This document shows, in pieces, positions 14,110 to 22,304 of a DNA stretch of 44,750 nucleotides (within the stretch, counting starts at the first letter, position 1; every line of letters starts with the position of its first letter). The notes under the pieces are model-generated. The model was given only the letters and a program-made list of their open reading frames with translations. It was not told the origin of the DNA and did no database searches. This DNA comes from an uncultured Bacteroides sp. (GTDB taxonomy: Bacteria > Bacteroidota > Bacteroidia > Bacteroidales > Bacteroidaceae), in contig CALUOT010000020.1 of assembly GCA_944322355.1 (NCBI GenBank), forward strand, positions 1-44,750, written 5' to 3'. A program made the position numbers and the translations under genes.

Positions 14110-16647
14110 CTACCAATGACGTTCGGGGTACAGGTCGTCCCACCACGCCGGGCTGTCCTGAAGCCACTTGGCGAACCAAGCCATGATGGAATTGTGCCAC
14201 AATACGCGTTTATCATAGTCGGAGATGAAATGGTTTTCTCCGTCCACGGTAATGAATTCTACCGGGCGACCCAAAATCTTCAGTGCATTGTACAACTGGA
14301 TACTTTCGCCGATGGGCACGTTGGTATCTACCGTGCCATGCAGGAGTAACAGCGGGGTATGAATCTTGTCGGCATTGAACAAGGCGCCGTGCTTGGTAAA
14401 CAAGTCGGGACGTGTCCACGGATAGCTTTCGGCTGCTGCAATGGCGTTATAAGAATATCCCCAATAACCTTCACCCCAATAGCTGGTCACGTTGCTGATA
14501 CCTGCATGGGAAGCGGCAGCGGCAAAGATGTCAGTTTGGGTTTGCAGGTACATGGTCATGAATCCGCCATACGAAGCACCCAGGCATCCTACTCGCTCGG
14601 AGTTGACAAAAGGATGGGCTTCACAGAATTTCTTCGTTCCTTCGATGATGTTGTCAGCCGTATAGTCGCCCCAAGCATTGACGTGACGGGCGGAGAACTC
14701 TTGTCCGTAGCCAATGGTGCCGCTGGGCTGAATGACATAGACCACATAGTCGCGCGAAGCAAAAAGCTGGGGACTGTAGGGCGAAGTCATGCCGCGTGTA
14801 GTGGGGGTGGTTCCTCCATAGTAATAGACAATCAGCGGGTACTTCTTCTGCGGGTCGAAATCGGGCGGAAGACACATCATGCCTTCAATCACCGTACCGT
14901 CCGAAGCCGTGAAGTTCCATTCTTCCATCTGTCCGAACTCGATTTGATCGAGCGTCTTCTTCATCGGATTGGCCAGGAGCGTGGAAGCTTGCTTCTTGCT
15001 GTTGTACAAATAGGCCACGCCGGTCGATGTATTGCCTCCTCCTACGTAAGCGGCTACCTGCGGGTTGGCATCGGCCAGAGTAAACGAAGTGATGACATCT
15101 TCTTCCAAGGGCAGCAATTCGAACTTCGCTTCTTTCGGCAGGTAACGATAGATGTGACGACAGTCTTTATCCGTGGTATCGAAGTAGATGCAACCGTCGG
15201 TGCGGTTCCATTGCAACAGGGAAACGGAAGGATTGAAGTCGCGGGTAATCGGGCTAATCTCCCGGGTGGGCAAATCCATCAGGAAAGCTTGCACGTCGAA
15301 CAGATTGCCAATGGGATGCGGCTCATGCTTGCTTCCCACTCCGCCAAAGGCATCGGGGCCTCCGAGCAGGACCAGCTGCTTGCCGTCGGGCGAATAGGCA
15401 GCCTGATTGAAATATGGGTCGGTCAGCAAGGTATCAGCCTTCATGGTGGGCAGGTCGATTTCGAAAAGTGTCGTTACGGAGAAGGGACACCGGGTAATGT
15501 CGGGTTTCGAGGTGGTACAAAGCAAGCGGGTACCGTCCCAGGAGATGTCGTTCAGATACACGCTTTGTGTGCCGTAGGTAAGACGTTCGGAAAGACCGGT
15601 CTTTAAGTCGTACTTTACCAGGTAGGCGCGGTCGCGTGCTCCGGGGATGCGGTCGTCGGGCATCAGGTGACGTTTCAGAGGGCCGCTCACTTTCTCTCCT
15701 TCGTCCGACGAAGTGTAAACGAGGTAGTCCTCGGTGGGTGACCAAGAGAAGTGGCCTTCGGGCAGATTGTCCATCACCGTCTGCTCGCGCATCGTGACGG
15801 GGTCGAAGACGATGAGGTCATTCTCACGGCTACCCTTCACCGTGTAGTATAGCTTGCTGCTGACGGGCATCCAGCGGGCATTCGTGGGCAGGTTGGGGTG
15901 AATCATCCGGCCCGTCTTGACTTCGGTCAGCTCCTGCCACGTGCGCGAACGCTTGGTGGAGTAGTTGTCCCAGTAGTAGGTCAGCAGGTATTTTCCGTCG
16001 GGCGACAGGGACACGCTGTATACCTTCGAGCCAAACGCTGTGTTATAGAGTGAAAGGCGGCGTTTCATATCGGGTGCCATACGGACGGCTACTTCCTTGA
16101 AATCCTCGTCTGCTTCGAACTCGCATTTCAAAGTCGGTTCCGTCTTATCCGTGGCCGAAGAGAGCAGCTTGATGACCAGTTCGTAGTCGGCTTCCGGTTC
16201 CAGCCGCAAGGCCACTTCGGTGGGGCGGACGGCGGACAGGCTGTCCTCGGCCGAATCTTTCACTTGTTTCGACTCGCCGTTGACGAACAATTCCCATCGC
16301 GCCGGAGACGTTATCTTCAGCTTTCCCTTCAGGAAGCGTTCAGCCCGCAAGCGGGTGGAGAACAGGTATAGCAGATGGTCGTTTTCGGCTTTGGCCACTT
16401 GCACATAGCCTGCCGTGTCGGCTTCGATGCGCTGGTGGGCATAAGCCTCGAAACTCAGGTCTACGGGAGTCTTGAGCAACTCCTTGGGGGTGAACTTATC
16501 GCCCTTGAAGTTGATGCTGTCGCTTTGCAAGGGTGCCCGCAGGAGTATGGCGGGGCGCAGCTCGTAGGCGGTGGCCCGCTCTTGAGCCTGCAATGACAGG
16601 GCTGCGCACAGCAGCCATGCCGCTCCTAATAGTCTTTTCTTTCTCAT
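14110..16647 (-). CDS. Prolyl-oligopeptidase-type S9 serine peptidase, secreted
   Basis: This 845-residue protein has a signal peptide at about 1-21 (LLGAAWLLCAALSLQAQ). A long N-terminal part with WD40/PD40-like propeller strands (LSPDGKYLLTYYWD, FSWSPTEDYLVY, AAYSPDGKQLVLLGG) covers about 190-560. The alpha/beta-hydrolase catalytic domain starts near 590: nucleophile serine in GASYGG (about residue 690), aspartate in HGTVDTNVP and histidine in GENHFI. The length is greater than that of a classical prolyl oligopeptidase and fits the exported S9B/S9C peptidases of Bacteroidetes. It is separated from the upstream rluA gene by repeat array D. Confidence 0.93.
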   Translation of the reverse strand: MRKKRLLGAAWLLCAALSLQAQERATAYELRPAILLRAPLQSDSINFKGDKFTPKELLKTPVDLSFEAYAHQRIEADTAGYVQVAKAENDHLLYLFSTRLRAERFLKGKLKITSPARWELFVNGESKQVKDSAEDSLSAVRPTEVALRLEPEADYELVIKLLSSATDKTEPTLKCEFEADEDFKEVAVRMAPDMKRRLSLYNTAFGSKVYSVSLSPDGKYLLTYYWDNYSTKRSRTWQELTEVKTGRMIHPNLPTNARWMPVSSKLYYTVKGSRENDLIVFDPVTMREQTVMDNLPEGHFSWSPTEDYLVYTSSDEGEKVSGPLKRHLMPDDRIPGARDRAYLVKYDLKTGLSERLTYGTQSVYLNDISWDGTRLLCTTSKPDITRCPFSVTTLFEIDLPTMKADTLLTDPYFNQAAYSPDGKQLVLLGGPDAFGGVGSKHEPHPIGNLFDVQAFLMDLPTREISPITRDFNPSVSLLQWNRTDGCIYFDTTDKDCRHIYRYLPKEAKFELLPLEEDVITSFTLADANPQVAAYVGGGNTSTGVAYLYNSKKQASTLLANPMKKTLDQIEFGQMEEWNFTASDGTVIEGMMCLPPDFDPQKKYPLIVYYYGGTTPTTRGMTSPYSPQLFASRDYVVYVIQPSGTIGYGQEFSARHVNAWGDYTADNIIEGTKKFCEAHPFVNSERVGCLGASYGGFMTMYLQTQTDIFAAAASHAGISNVTSYWGEGYWGYSYNAIAAAESYPWTRPDLFTKHGALFNADKIHTPLLLLHGTVDTNVPIGESIQLYNALKILGRPVEFITVDGENHFISDYDKRVLWHNSIMAWFAKWLQDSPAWWDDLYPERHW

Positions 16648-16692
16648 AAATAATTCATTCTATGTAAGTTTATGCCGTTCTGCGGCGGCCGC

Positions 16693-16868
16693 CGGAAACG
16701 CGTATAAGCGTTGTCGGGAACGCGTATAGGGGGCACCAGAACTGCGCCTATGCGTTGCCAAAAATGCGTATATACGTTGTCAGAAACGCGTATATACGCA
16801 TTATCAACGGCGTCTATACGTATTTTTAACGACGTATATACGTATTTTCAACGGCGTCTATACGCATT
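16693..16868. repeat. 22-bp-period palindrome array D (8 units, the longest)
   Basis: Units begin at 16693, 16715, 16737, 16759, 16781, 16803, 16825 and 16847. All eight are exactly 22 bp. The core is built on CGTATATACG; examples are ACGCGTATATACGCATT and ACGACGTATATACGTATT, the first containing the perfect palindrome GCGTATATACGC. The leading bases and the tail vary. The array fills the gap between the S9 peptidase start and the rluA stop codon (16870), abutting the latter. A GC palindrome, CGGCGGCCGCCG, lies at 16683-16694 at its edge. Confidence 0.8.
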
Positions 16869-16869
16869 T

Positions 16870-17568
16870 TCAGAGATGCTTGGGCGCGTCTTCAATCCCC
16901 TCCGCCAATGCCCGCCACAGGTTGTCGGGCGGTACCGGAGCCGTTACTTCAATCGGTTGCTTCGACACGGGGTGGATGAAGCTGACGCTTCGGGCATGAA
17001 GGCAGATGCTTCCGTCCGGATTGGAGCGGGCGAAGCCGTATTTCAAATCGCCTTTGATGGGGCTTCCCACTTTGGCCAGTTGGCAACGGATCTGGTGATG
17101 GCGTCCTGTCTTCAGGTCGACTTCCAGCAGGAAATAGTTGTTCGAACAGGTTAACAGCCGGTAGTGCAGGATGGCTTGCTTGCTTCCGGGTCGTTCGGTG
17201 TCGTAGGCGTAGCTTTTGTTCTGCTTCTCGTTGCGCACCAGGTAGTGGGTCAATAGGCCTTCTTCCCCCGTTTTCGGCAGGTTTTTCACGATGGCCCAGT
17301 AGGTCTTCTTTACTTCGCCTTTGCGGAACATGTCATTCAGCCTAGCCAGTGCTTTGCTGGTCTTGGCGAAAACAACAAGACCGCTTACGGGGCGGTCCAA
17401 GCGGTGGGTTACACCGATGAAGACGTTGCCGGGTTTCTGATATTTCTCCTTCAAGTAGAGCTTGACGCTCTCCGACAAAGGAACATCGCCCGTCTTGTCT
17501 CCTTGGACTATCTCCGAAGCGGTCTTGTTGACAATAATGATGTGGTTGTCTTCGTATACGACAGTCAT
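16870..17568 (-). CDS. RluA-family pseudouridine synthase
   Basis: This is a 232-residue protein. The catalytic motif HRLDRPVSGLVVFAKT near residues 55-70 holds the conserved aspartate, and GRHHQIRCQLA near 157 is the second RluA motif. There is no N-terminal S4 domain, as in the short RluA/RluC-type enzymes. It isomerises uridine in rRNA or tRNA; the exact target cannot be told from sequence. It is the last gene of the tetR-fabG-rluA run, starting 17 bp after fabG. Confidence 0.93.
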   Translation of the reverse strand: MTVVYEDNHIIIVNKTASEIVQGDKTGDVPLSESVKLYLKEKYQKPGNVFIGVTHRLDRPVSGLVVFAKTSKALARLNDMFRKGEVKKTYWAIVKNLPKTGEEGLLTHYLVRNEKQNKSYAYDTERPGSKQAILHYRLLTCSNNYFLLEVDLKTGRHHQIRCQLAKVGSPIKGDLKYGFARSNPDGSICLHARSVSFIHPVSKQPIEVTAPVPPDNLWRALAEGIEDAPKHL

Positions 17569-17585
17569 ATAGGTCTATCTGCTGA

Positions 17586-18332
17586 CTACATGTTCATGCC
17601 ACCATCAATCTGAATGACTTGTCCGGATACGTAAGAAGACATGTCGGAAGCCAGGAACGTAGCTACGTTGGCCACATCTTCCGGTGTACCTCCCCGGCGG
17701 AGCGGAATCTTCTTGCACCATTCGGCTTTCACTTCGTCAGAGAGGGCGTCGGTCATGGCCGTCATGATGAATCCCGGCGCAATGGCATTGGCGCGGATGC
17801 CACGCGAACCCATTTCTTGAGCCACTGACTTGGCCAAAGCGATCATACCTGCTTTGGAAGCAGCATAGTTGGCTTGTCCGGCATTGCCGTGTACACCTAC
17901 CACCGAGGCCATGTTGATGATGCTGCCTGCCTTCTGGCGCATCATGATGGGTGTGCAGGCGTGGATGAAGTTGAATGCAGACTTCAGGTTCACGTTGATG
18001 ACCATGTCCCATTGCTGTTCGCTCATGCGCATCATCAGTCCGTCGCGCGTGATGCCGGCGTTGTTCACCAATACATCAATGCGGCCGAAGTCTTTGTGAA
18101 TGGTTTCCACCACTTGGGCGGTATCTTCGAAACTGGCGGCATTGGATGCGTAGGCTTTGGCCTTCACGCCCAGTGCTTCGATTTCTTTCACTGTATTCTC
18201 TGCATTTTCATCGATTACTAAGTCGGTGAATGCTACATTGGCCCCTTCGGCGGCAAATTTCAATGCAATGGCCTTTCCAATGCCTCGTGCGGCACCGGTG
18301 ACAAGGGCTGTTTTTCCATCTAATAATCCCAT
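17586..18332 (-). CDS. fabG: 3-oxoacyl-[acyl-carrier-protein] reductase FabG
   Basis: This 248-residue short-chain dehydrogenase/reductase has the usual FabG length. The nucleotide-binding motif is GAARGIG at residues 13-19, followed by NNAG, the catalytic serine in NMASVVG, and YAASKAG (Tyr and Lys). The C-terminus IQIDGGMNM is typical of FabG. It carries out the NADPH-dependent reduction of 3-oxoacyl-ACP in fatty acid synthesis. The gene lies 29 bp after tetR and 17 bp before rluA, so all three are probably one transcript. The upstream TetR protein may regulate it in response to a lipid or related signal (inference). Confidence 0.95.
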   Translation of the reverse strand: MGLLDGKTALVTGAARGIGKAIALKFAAEGANVAFTDLVIDENAENTVKEIEALGVKAKAYASNAASFEDTAQVVETIHKDFGRIDVLVNNAGITRDGLMMRMSEQQWDMVINVNLKSAFNFIHACTPIMMRQKAGSIINMASVVGVHGNAGQANYAASKAGMIALAKSVAQEMGSRGIRANAIAPGFIMTAMTDALSDEVKAEWCKKIPLRRGGTPEDVANVATFLASDMSSYVSGQVIQIDGGMNM

Positions 18333-18361
18333 ACTTGTTTTTATTTATATATTAATAGTAA

Positions 18362-18949
18362 TCATTTCCTGTAACGAAGAGCTCCGAAGATGAGACGGGC
18401 CACATAACGGTCGCGCGTATCGTCGTCCAGTCCGGCTCCTATCTGCCCCCTGATGTAAGGCACCTCGATGCCTTTCACACAGTAGTGGAGCAAGCCTGCG
18501 GTCATGTCGATGTCGTCAATCTGAAACACTCCTTTCTCCATGCCCTCCTGCAATACCTCTTTGAATAACACGATTTCTCTTTCATCGAAGCGCTTACGTG
18601 CTTTCTCCACCCGCCAAATGTCCCGGAAGAAGTCGGCCCGAAGCGTTCCGTTCCGATAGACTACTTCTTTGACTACATTTAGCCGGGTGTATATCAGTTC
18701 CAGTATTTTATGGTCGGGCGAGATGGACTTGTCGGCCACTCGTTTCATCGTATCCAACAGAATGTCTAATTCCGATTCTACTACAGCCATATAAATGTCT
18801 TCTTTACTTTTGAAGTAAGTATAGAGCGTACGCCTTCCTTTTTTCGAAGCGAGGGCAATGTCGTTCATAGTTGTATTTTCTACCCCCATCTTTGCGAACA
18901 GCTGGCGAGCTACATCGACCAATATGGTTTTTGTTTTAGATACCGGCAT
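18362..18949 (-). CDS. TetR/AcrR family transcriptional regulator
   Basis: This is a 195-residue protein. The N-terminal helix-turn-helix spans about 8-52 (ILVDVARQLFAKMGVENTTM, then SKKGRRTLYTYFKSKEDIY). The C-terminal ligand-binding part shows no recognisable effector motif. It precedes fabG and rluA in one minus-strand run. A promoter with CTTG at -33 and TACTTTTG at -7 lies 33 bp upstream, so the regulator may control its own operon. Confidence 0.93.
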   Translation of the reverse strand: MPVSKTKTILVDVARQLFAKMGVENTTMNDIALASKKGRRTLYTYFKSKEDIYMAVVESELDILLDTMKRVADKSISPDHKILELIYTRLNVVKEVVYRNGTLRADFFRDIWRVEKARKRFDEREIVLFKEVLQEGMEKGVFQIDDIDMTAGLLHYCVKGIEVPYIRGQIGAGLDDDTRDRYVARLIFGALRYRK

Positions 18950-18981
18950 GATTCAAATGATACGTTGCATATTTATTTGAG

Positions 18982-19013
18982 CAAAAGTAAAACTTTTCCC
19001 TTAACCATACAAG
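18982..19013 (-). promoter_or_regulatory. Promoter of the tetR-fabG-rluA operon
   Basis: On the minus strand, CTTG (19013-19010) is followed after 20 bp by TACTTTTG (18989-18982), close to TTTG/TAnnTTTG. Confidence 0.6.
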
Positions 19014-19038
19014 AAATAAAAAAAATATCTTTCAACTA

Positions 19039-19069
19039 TTTGTTTTTTCAAAAAATAGCTGTAATTTTG
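19039..19069 (+). promoter_or_regulatory. Promoter of initiator tRNA
   Basis: TTTG (19039-19042), a 19-bp spacer and TAATTTTG (19062-19069) match the Bacteroidetes consensus fully. Initiation near 19076 gives a 15-nt leader before the tRNA. Confidence 0.8.
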
Positions 19070-19090
19070 CACTCGCAAATCAGAAAACAT

Positions 19091-19163
<73 letters not shown>

Positions 19164-19175
19164 CTATATAAGAGC

Positions 19176-19210
19176 GAGGATGTATCAGGAAATGATGCAT
19201 CCTCTTTTTT
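19176..19210 (+). terminator. Intrinsic terminator of the tRNA gene
   Basis: GAGGATG-ATCA pairs with TGAT-CATCCTC around GGAAA, with one mismatch, and six T residues follow. Confidence 0.85.
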
Positions 19211-19218
19211 ATTGGTCT

Positions 19219-19992
19219 TCAGTAAGACACACTCACTTCCAAACCAATGGCTTTTACTTGGGCACCGATTCGGTCGAGTTCTGCGTGAGTGGCCTTTTGC
19301 AGGTCATGGTCGGGCGTTTCGCGATCGATGGTGTAAATCATGACCTTCTGTGGGGCAATTTCTTTCAGTTTCTCCAGCCAGGGTAATACGTATTTATCCG
19401 AGGTATTATCCATGTCACATCCTTGATAGCTGCCTTTCAGGAACATGGTTTGTATGATGCACTTGCCTTGGAAAGCCTTCATGCCTTCGATGACGGCATC
19501 TACCGAGTAGTGGCTCGTAGGGCGGTCGAGCATCCGGATATAATCCTCATTGGCCGTATCCAGCTTCAGGATATTGTTGTCCACCTTCTTCAAAGCGGCA
19601 AATACGGCCGGTTTGTGGATGAAGGTCGAATTGCTCAATACACTGACCTTGGCATGGGGGAAGTAAGCATCCCGCAAAGCCAGTGTGTCGTCGATGATTT
19701 CCGGAAAGTGTGGATGAGCCGTAGGTTCGCCATTGCCGGCAAAGGTCAATACATCAGGGGCAGGGCCATGGGCCTTCATATCTTGCAAGCGGACTTCCAA
19801 GGCTTCCCGCACTTCTTCCCGGGTAGGACGGGGAAGTTTCGGACGGAAATCTTCATTGAATCCACATTCGCAATAAATGCAATTGAACGTGCATAGCTTA
19901 CCATCGGCTGGCATCAGGTTGATGCCCAGCGATACTCCCAAACGGCGGGAGTGGACAGGCCCGAAGATGGGCGAAGGATAGATGATTGTCAT
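19219..19992 (-). CDS. Radical SAM protein
   Basis: This 257-residue protein has the [4Fe-4S] motif C34-TFN-C38-IY-C41 (CxxxCxxC) following an N-terminal FGPVHSRRLGVSLGINL block. TFAGNGEPTAHP carries the SAM-binding GGE-like motif. The family resembles the COG0731-type Fe-S oxidoreductases; the substrate is unknown. The start codon lies 41 bp after the stop of the BACON/M64 lipoprotein gene on the same strand, so cotranscription is possible. Confidence 0.9.
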   Translation of the reverse strand: MTIIYPSPIFGPVHSRRLGVSLGINLMPADGKLCTFNCIYCECGFNEDFRPKLPRPTREEVREALEVRLQDMKAHGPAPDVLTFAGNGEPTAHPHFPEIIDDTLALRDAYFPHAKVSVLSNSTFIHKPAVFAALKKVDNNILKLDTANEDYIRMLDRPTSHYSVDAVIEGMKAFQGKCIIQTMFLKGSYQGCDMDNTSDKYVLPWLEKLKEIAPQKVMIYTIDRETPDHDLQKATHAELDRIGAQVKAIGLEVSVSY

Positions 19993-20033
19993 AATGGTAC
20001 GTAACTCTTTAGATTTTCTATGTACAAAAGCGA

Positions 20034-21701
20034 CTACTGTTGTCCCAAGGGTTGGTCGGGGGTCACTGTGCGTGGACGGGCAAATGGTCGTGTGGGTGAC
20101 CCGGCCGTCGAGCGGGTGACAGGTGTATAGGTCTGCAAGTCGAAGGTGACGAACTCCTCATAGTCGGGTGTGCGTCCTTCACCGCGCTGGATGGTCTGGT
20201 CATAGATGGCCTGGCGCGAGGGGGCATTGAACCCCATGATGTTGTTGCGCATCATGCTTTCCTCGGTAGAGCGGTAGGCTCCATACATATAAGTGCAGGC
20301 TCCTTCGTAGACACCCAGTCCTTGGTCGGCGTAGCGGCTGTCGTTCAAGAACTCGCTCCATAGCACGGCGGTGCTTTCGGGGGTGAAGTCCACGTTCTGC
20401 CACCAGCCGAAATCCTGCTGTTGCTGTTGGGTGGAGGCGATGGCATCGTCGGGTATGGTACCCATTTCTTCGTAGGAGTATTCGTCATCCAGCTTCCCGA
20501 AGCCATGCCCCACTACTTCGTGCACCAGCACGCGGCGGAAGTTTTCACTCTCCAGGCTTTCGATGACCGGGCAATAGGCAATGGCAAAGTTGACCGGTTG
20601 CCCGCTTGCGTACCAATAGTTATAGGTCGTGCCGGCATAGGCCGTCGTGTTCAGTATGACTACGGTTAATGTCTCATCCAGCTCGATGCCTTCTACGCAT
20701 TGAACATATTCCTGCACGGTTTCATCGTCTCCCCATACGAGGGTACTGTTTCCCCCTTCCAGTCCGCATCCGAGTGCCGTCACATAGCCGGCTCCGAACG
20801 AGTTGTGAGGCGACACGGCCGTCACAGCATAGATGTCGAAGTAGTCCTTCAGCGAACGTATCGGTTCTTCGGTAAACAGGTTCTCTACGGCTTGGTCCAT
20901 CACTTGGTCGTAGTAGCCGTCGGCAATCTCTTGGTCGATGAAGCCGTCGCCCATCAGCACGAGCGGGATGCCGTTGCCTGCCGAGTGCGACTGGATGGTA
21001 CGCACGGTCTTGTCGGCCGAGTAGTCGGTGCTTTCGCCGGTCATGCGTCCGGCTTGGGTAACGGTTGCAGTGGCCAGGATGTAGCGGTCGGCATGTTCAT
21101 CATCGAAGGGTTCCTTGACAAAGTAGAAGGTAGCCGTCCGGCTTTGGTTGCTTTCGTTGGGAAGTGCCCGCAGGGCGATGTAATAGCCCGTTTCGTCGGT
21201 AGCTCGTGTAGCCAGTTGGTCGGTAATCCAGCTTTCTCCTCCCGAATAAATGGCAAATTCCTCTTGGTCGATGGTGGTGAAGAAGTTGATTTCAAAGTCT
21301 GTTTCAGCCGCCGGAACTTCATAAGCCGTTTGTTCGACACGGATGTATTCATCCTGGCTGATGGTGAAGCTTTGGGTCAGGGAGCCCGACGTCAGTGTCA
21401 GGGTAGCCGAGCGTGTTTCTCCTGTACTGTTGGCTGAGGTGACAGATAGTTCGAGCGAATAGTCGCCTGCTTCTCCGCTTTCCGGAAACACCTGTAACCA
21501 ACTGGCATCCACACTGGCTTGCCAAGCCTGGGAACTGTTGAACGAAAGGGTGGTTTCGGCTCCGGCTTCGGCATCTATCGTAATAGATTGGCCTGCAACG
21601 CTATTACTAAATGAGAACGAAGGCTCATTGTCTTCGCATGCAACCCAACATAACATAATACTGCATAACAGCCATAAGAAGATTTTAGGTTTCATATTCA
21701 T
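20034..21701 (-). CDS. BACON-domain lipoprotein with M64-like metallopeptidase
   Basis: This 555-residue lipoprotein has Cys22 in the WVAC lipobox. Residues of about 27-117 form a BACON domain (ETTLSFNSSQAWQASVDASW, SFTISQDE), and about 118-215 look like a second, more divergent BACON-like domain. About 240-520 is an M64-like peptidase: NGIPLVLMGDGFID, a HEVVGHGFGKLDDEY zinc motif at H394-H399 (HExxxH), and YRSTEESMMRNN...FNAPSRQAIYDQTI. The catalytic part aligns with that of the 1933 gene, although the N-terminal domains differ. BACON domains usually bind carbohydrate or mucin, which suggests action on host or surface glycoprotein. The start may be Met1 or Met3. Confidence 0.92.
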   Translation of the reverse strand: MNMKPKIFLWLLCSIMLCWVACEDNEPSFSFSNSVAGQSITIDAEAGAETTLSFNSSQAWQASVDASWLQVFPESGEAGDYSLELSVTSANSTGETRSATLTLTSGSLTQSFTISQDEYIRVEQTAYEVPAAETDFEINFFTTIDQEEFAIYSGGESWITDQLATRATDETGYYIALRALPNESNQSRTATFYFVKEPFDDEHADRYILATATVTQAGRMTGESTDYSADKTVRTIQSHSAGNGIPLVLMGDGFIDQEIADGYYDQVMDQAVENLFTEEPIRSLKDYFDIYAVTAVSPHNSFGAGYVTALGCGLEGGNSTLVWGDDETVQEYVQCVEGIELDETLTVVILNTTAYAGTTYNYWYASGQPVNFAIAYCPVIESLESENFRRVLVHEVVGHGFGKLDDEYSYEEMGTIPDDAIASTQQQQQDFGWWQNVDFTPESTAVLWSEFLNDSRYADQGLGVYEGACTYMYGAYRSTEESMMRNNIMGFNAPSRQAIYDQTIQRGEGRTPDYEEFVTFDLQTYTPVTRSTAGSPTRPFARPRTVTPDQPLGQQ

Positions 21702-21730
21702 ATCTATCTATTAAACTATACAATCCCCCG

Positions 21731-21738
21731 CAAAGTTA
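21731..21738 (-). promoter_or_regulatory. -7 element for the BACON/M64 gene
   Basis: The minus strand reads TAACTTTG, an exact TAnnTTTG match 30 bp before the start codon. A -33 TTTG is not evident. Confidence 0.5.
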
Positions 21739-21924
21739 GTATATTTTCTCCACTTGTCTGTTATTTTAGCTTATAAACCAAGAATACGTCTACTGAAATC
21801 TGGAAAAAAAAATTTCTCTTCCTAATTTTACTTTCATCTCTTTACCGGGTCTTATAAGCAGAAGCCCACTCAGATAAATCATGAAAGGGAAACGTAGAAT
21901 ATGCAACATAAATAGCTGAAGATT

Positions 21925-22293
21925 ATGAGACCAACAGGAAAACTAGGAATGGCGATAATGATGATAATTGTCATTGTCCTTTCATGCGGAACTGCCAATG
22001 CACAACGTTGGCATCGGTATCATCGTCCGTATCGCATGGTGACAGTTGTTGCAAGACCTGCAGTAACTGTCCATGTCAGTAACCGTTTCACCCAAAAGGA
22101 ACGTTTCAGAATGGCTATGGCTTATCTGAAAAATCACGAATACCTGACCATGAAGAAATACGCGAAAATGACGGAACTGTCGAAAATGGCTGCGGAAGCG
22201 GAACTTGACACATTTGTGGCAGACAAAGACAAGCACATAGCAGCTGTTATGAGAGGGAAAAAGAAAGTGTATATAGTAGAAAGTAGAATATAA
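21925..22293 (+). CDS. Small exported basic protein, first gene of the ECF sigma operon
   Basis: This 122-residue protein has a signal peptide at about 1-26 (MIIVIVLSCGTANA-Q). A His/Tyr/Arg-rich stretch (RWHRYHRPYRM) follows, then a basic C-terminal half. Residues 68-100 (AMAYLKNHEYLTMKKYAKMT...AAEAELDTF) have the pattern of a winged-helix or helix-turn-helix unit, which is odd in an exported protein. It lies 11 bp before the lipoprotein-sigma gene, and the next two genes follow at 4 and 3 bp, so all four form one operon. Function unknown. Confidence 0.75.
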   Translation: MRPTGKLGMAIMMIIVIVLSCGTANAQRWHRYHRPYRMVTVVARPAVTVHVSNRFTQKERFRMAMAYLKNHEYLTMKKYAKMTELSKMAAEAELDTFVADKDKHIAAVMRGKKKVYIVESRI

Positions 22294-22304
22294 GCAATCA
22301 GGTT

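Noticed and set aside
13875-14216. 113-codon minus-strand frame across the candidate RNA and the S9 gene end
   Set aside because: It runs through the terminator and the end of a real gene in another frame, and shows no protein features.
14359-15606. Plus-strand reading frame opposite the S9 peptidase gene
   Set aside because: Antisense, no motif or ribosome-binding site; the minus-strand gene has a full catalytic triad.
16693-16868. Regular 22-bp repeats as a CRISPR array
   Set aside because: The period is too short, no unique spacers separate the repeats, the units are degenerate, and no cas genes are near.
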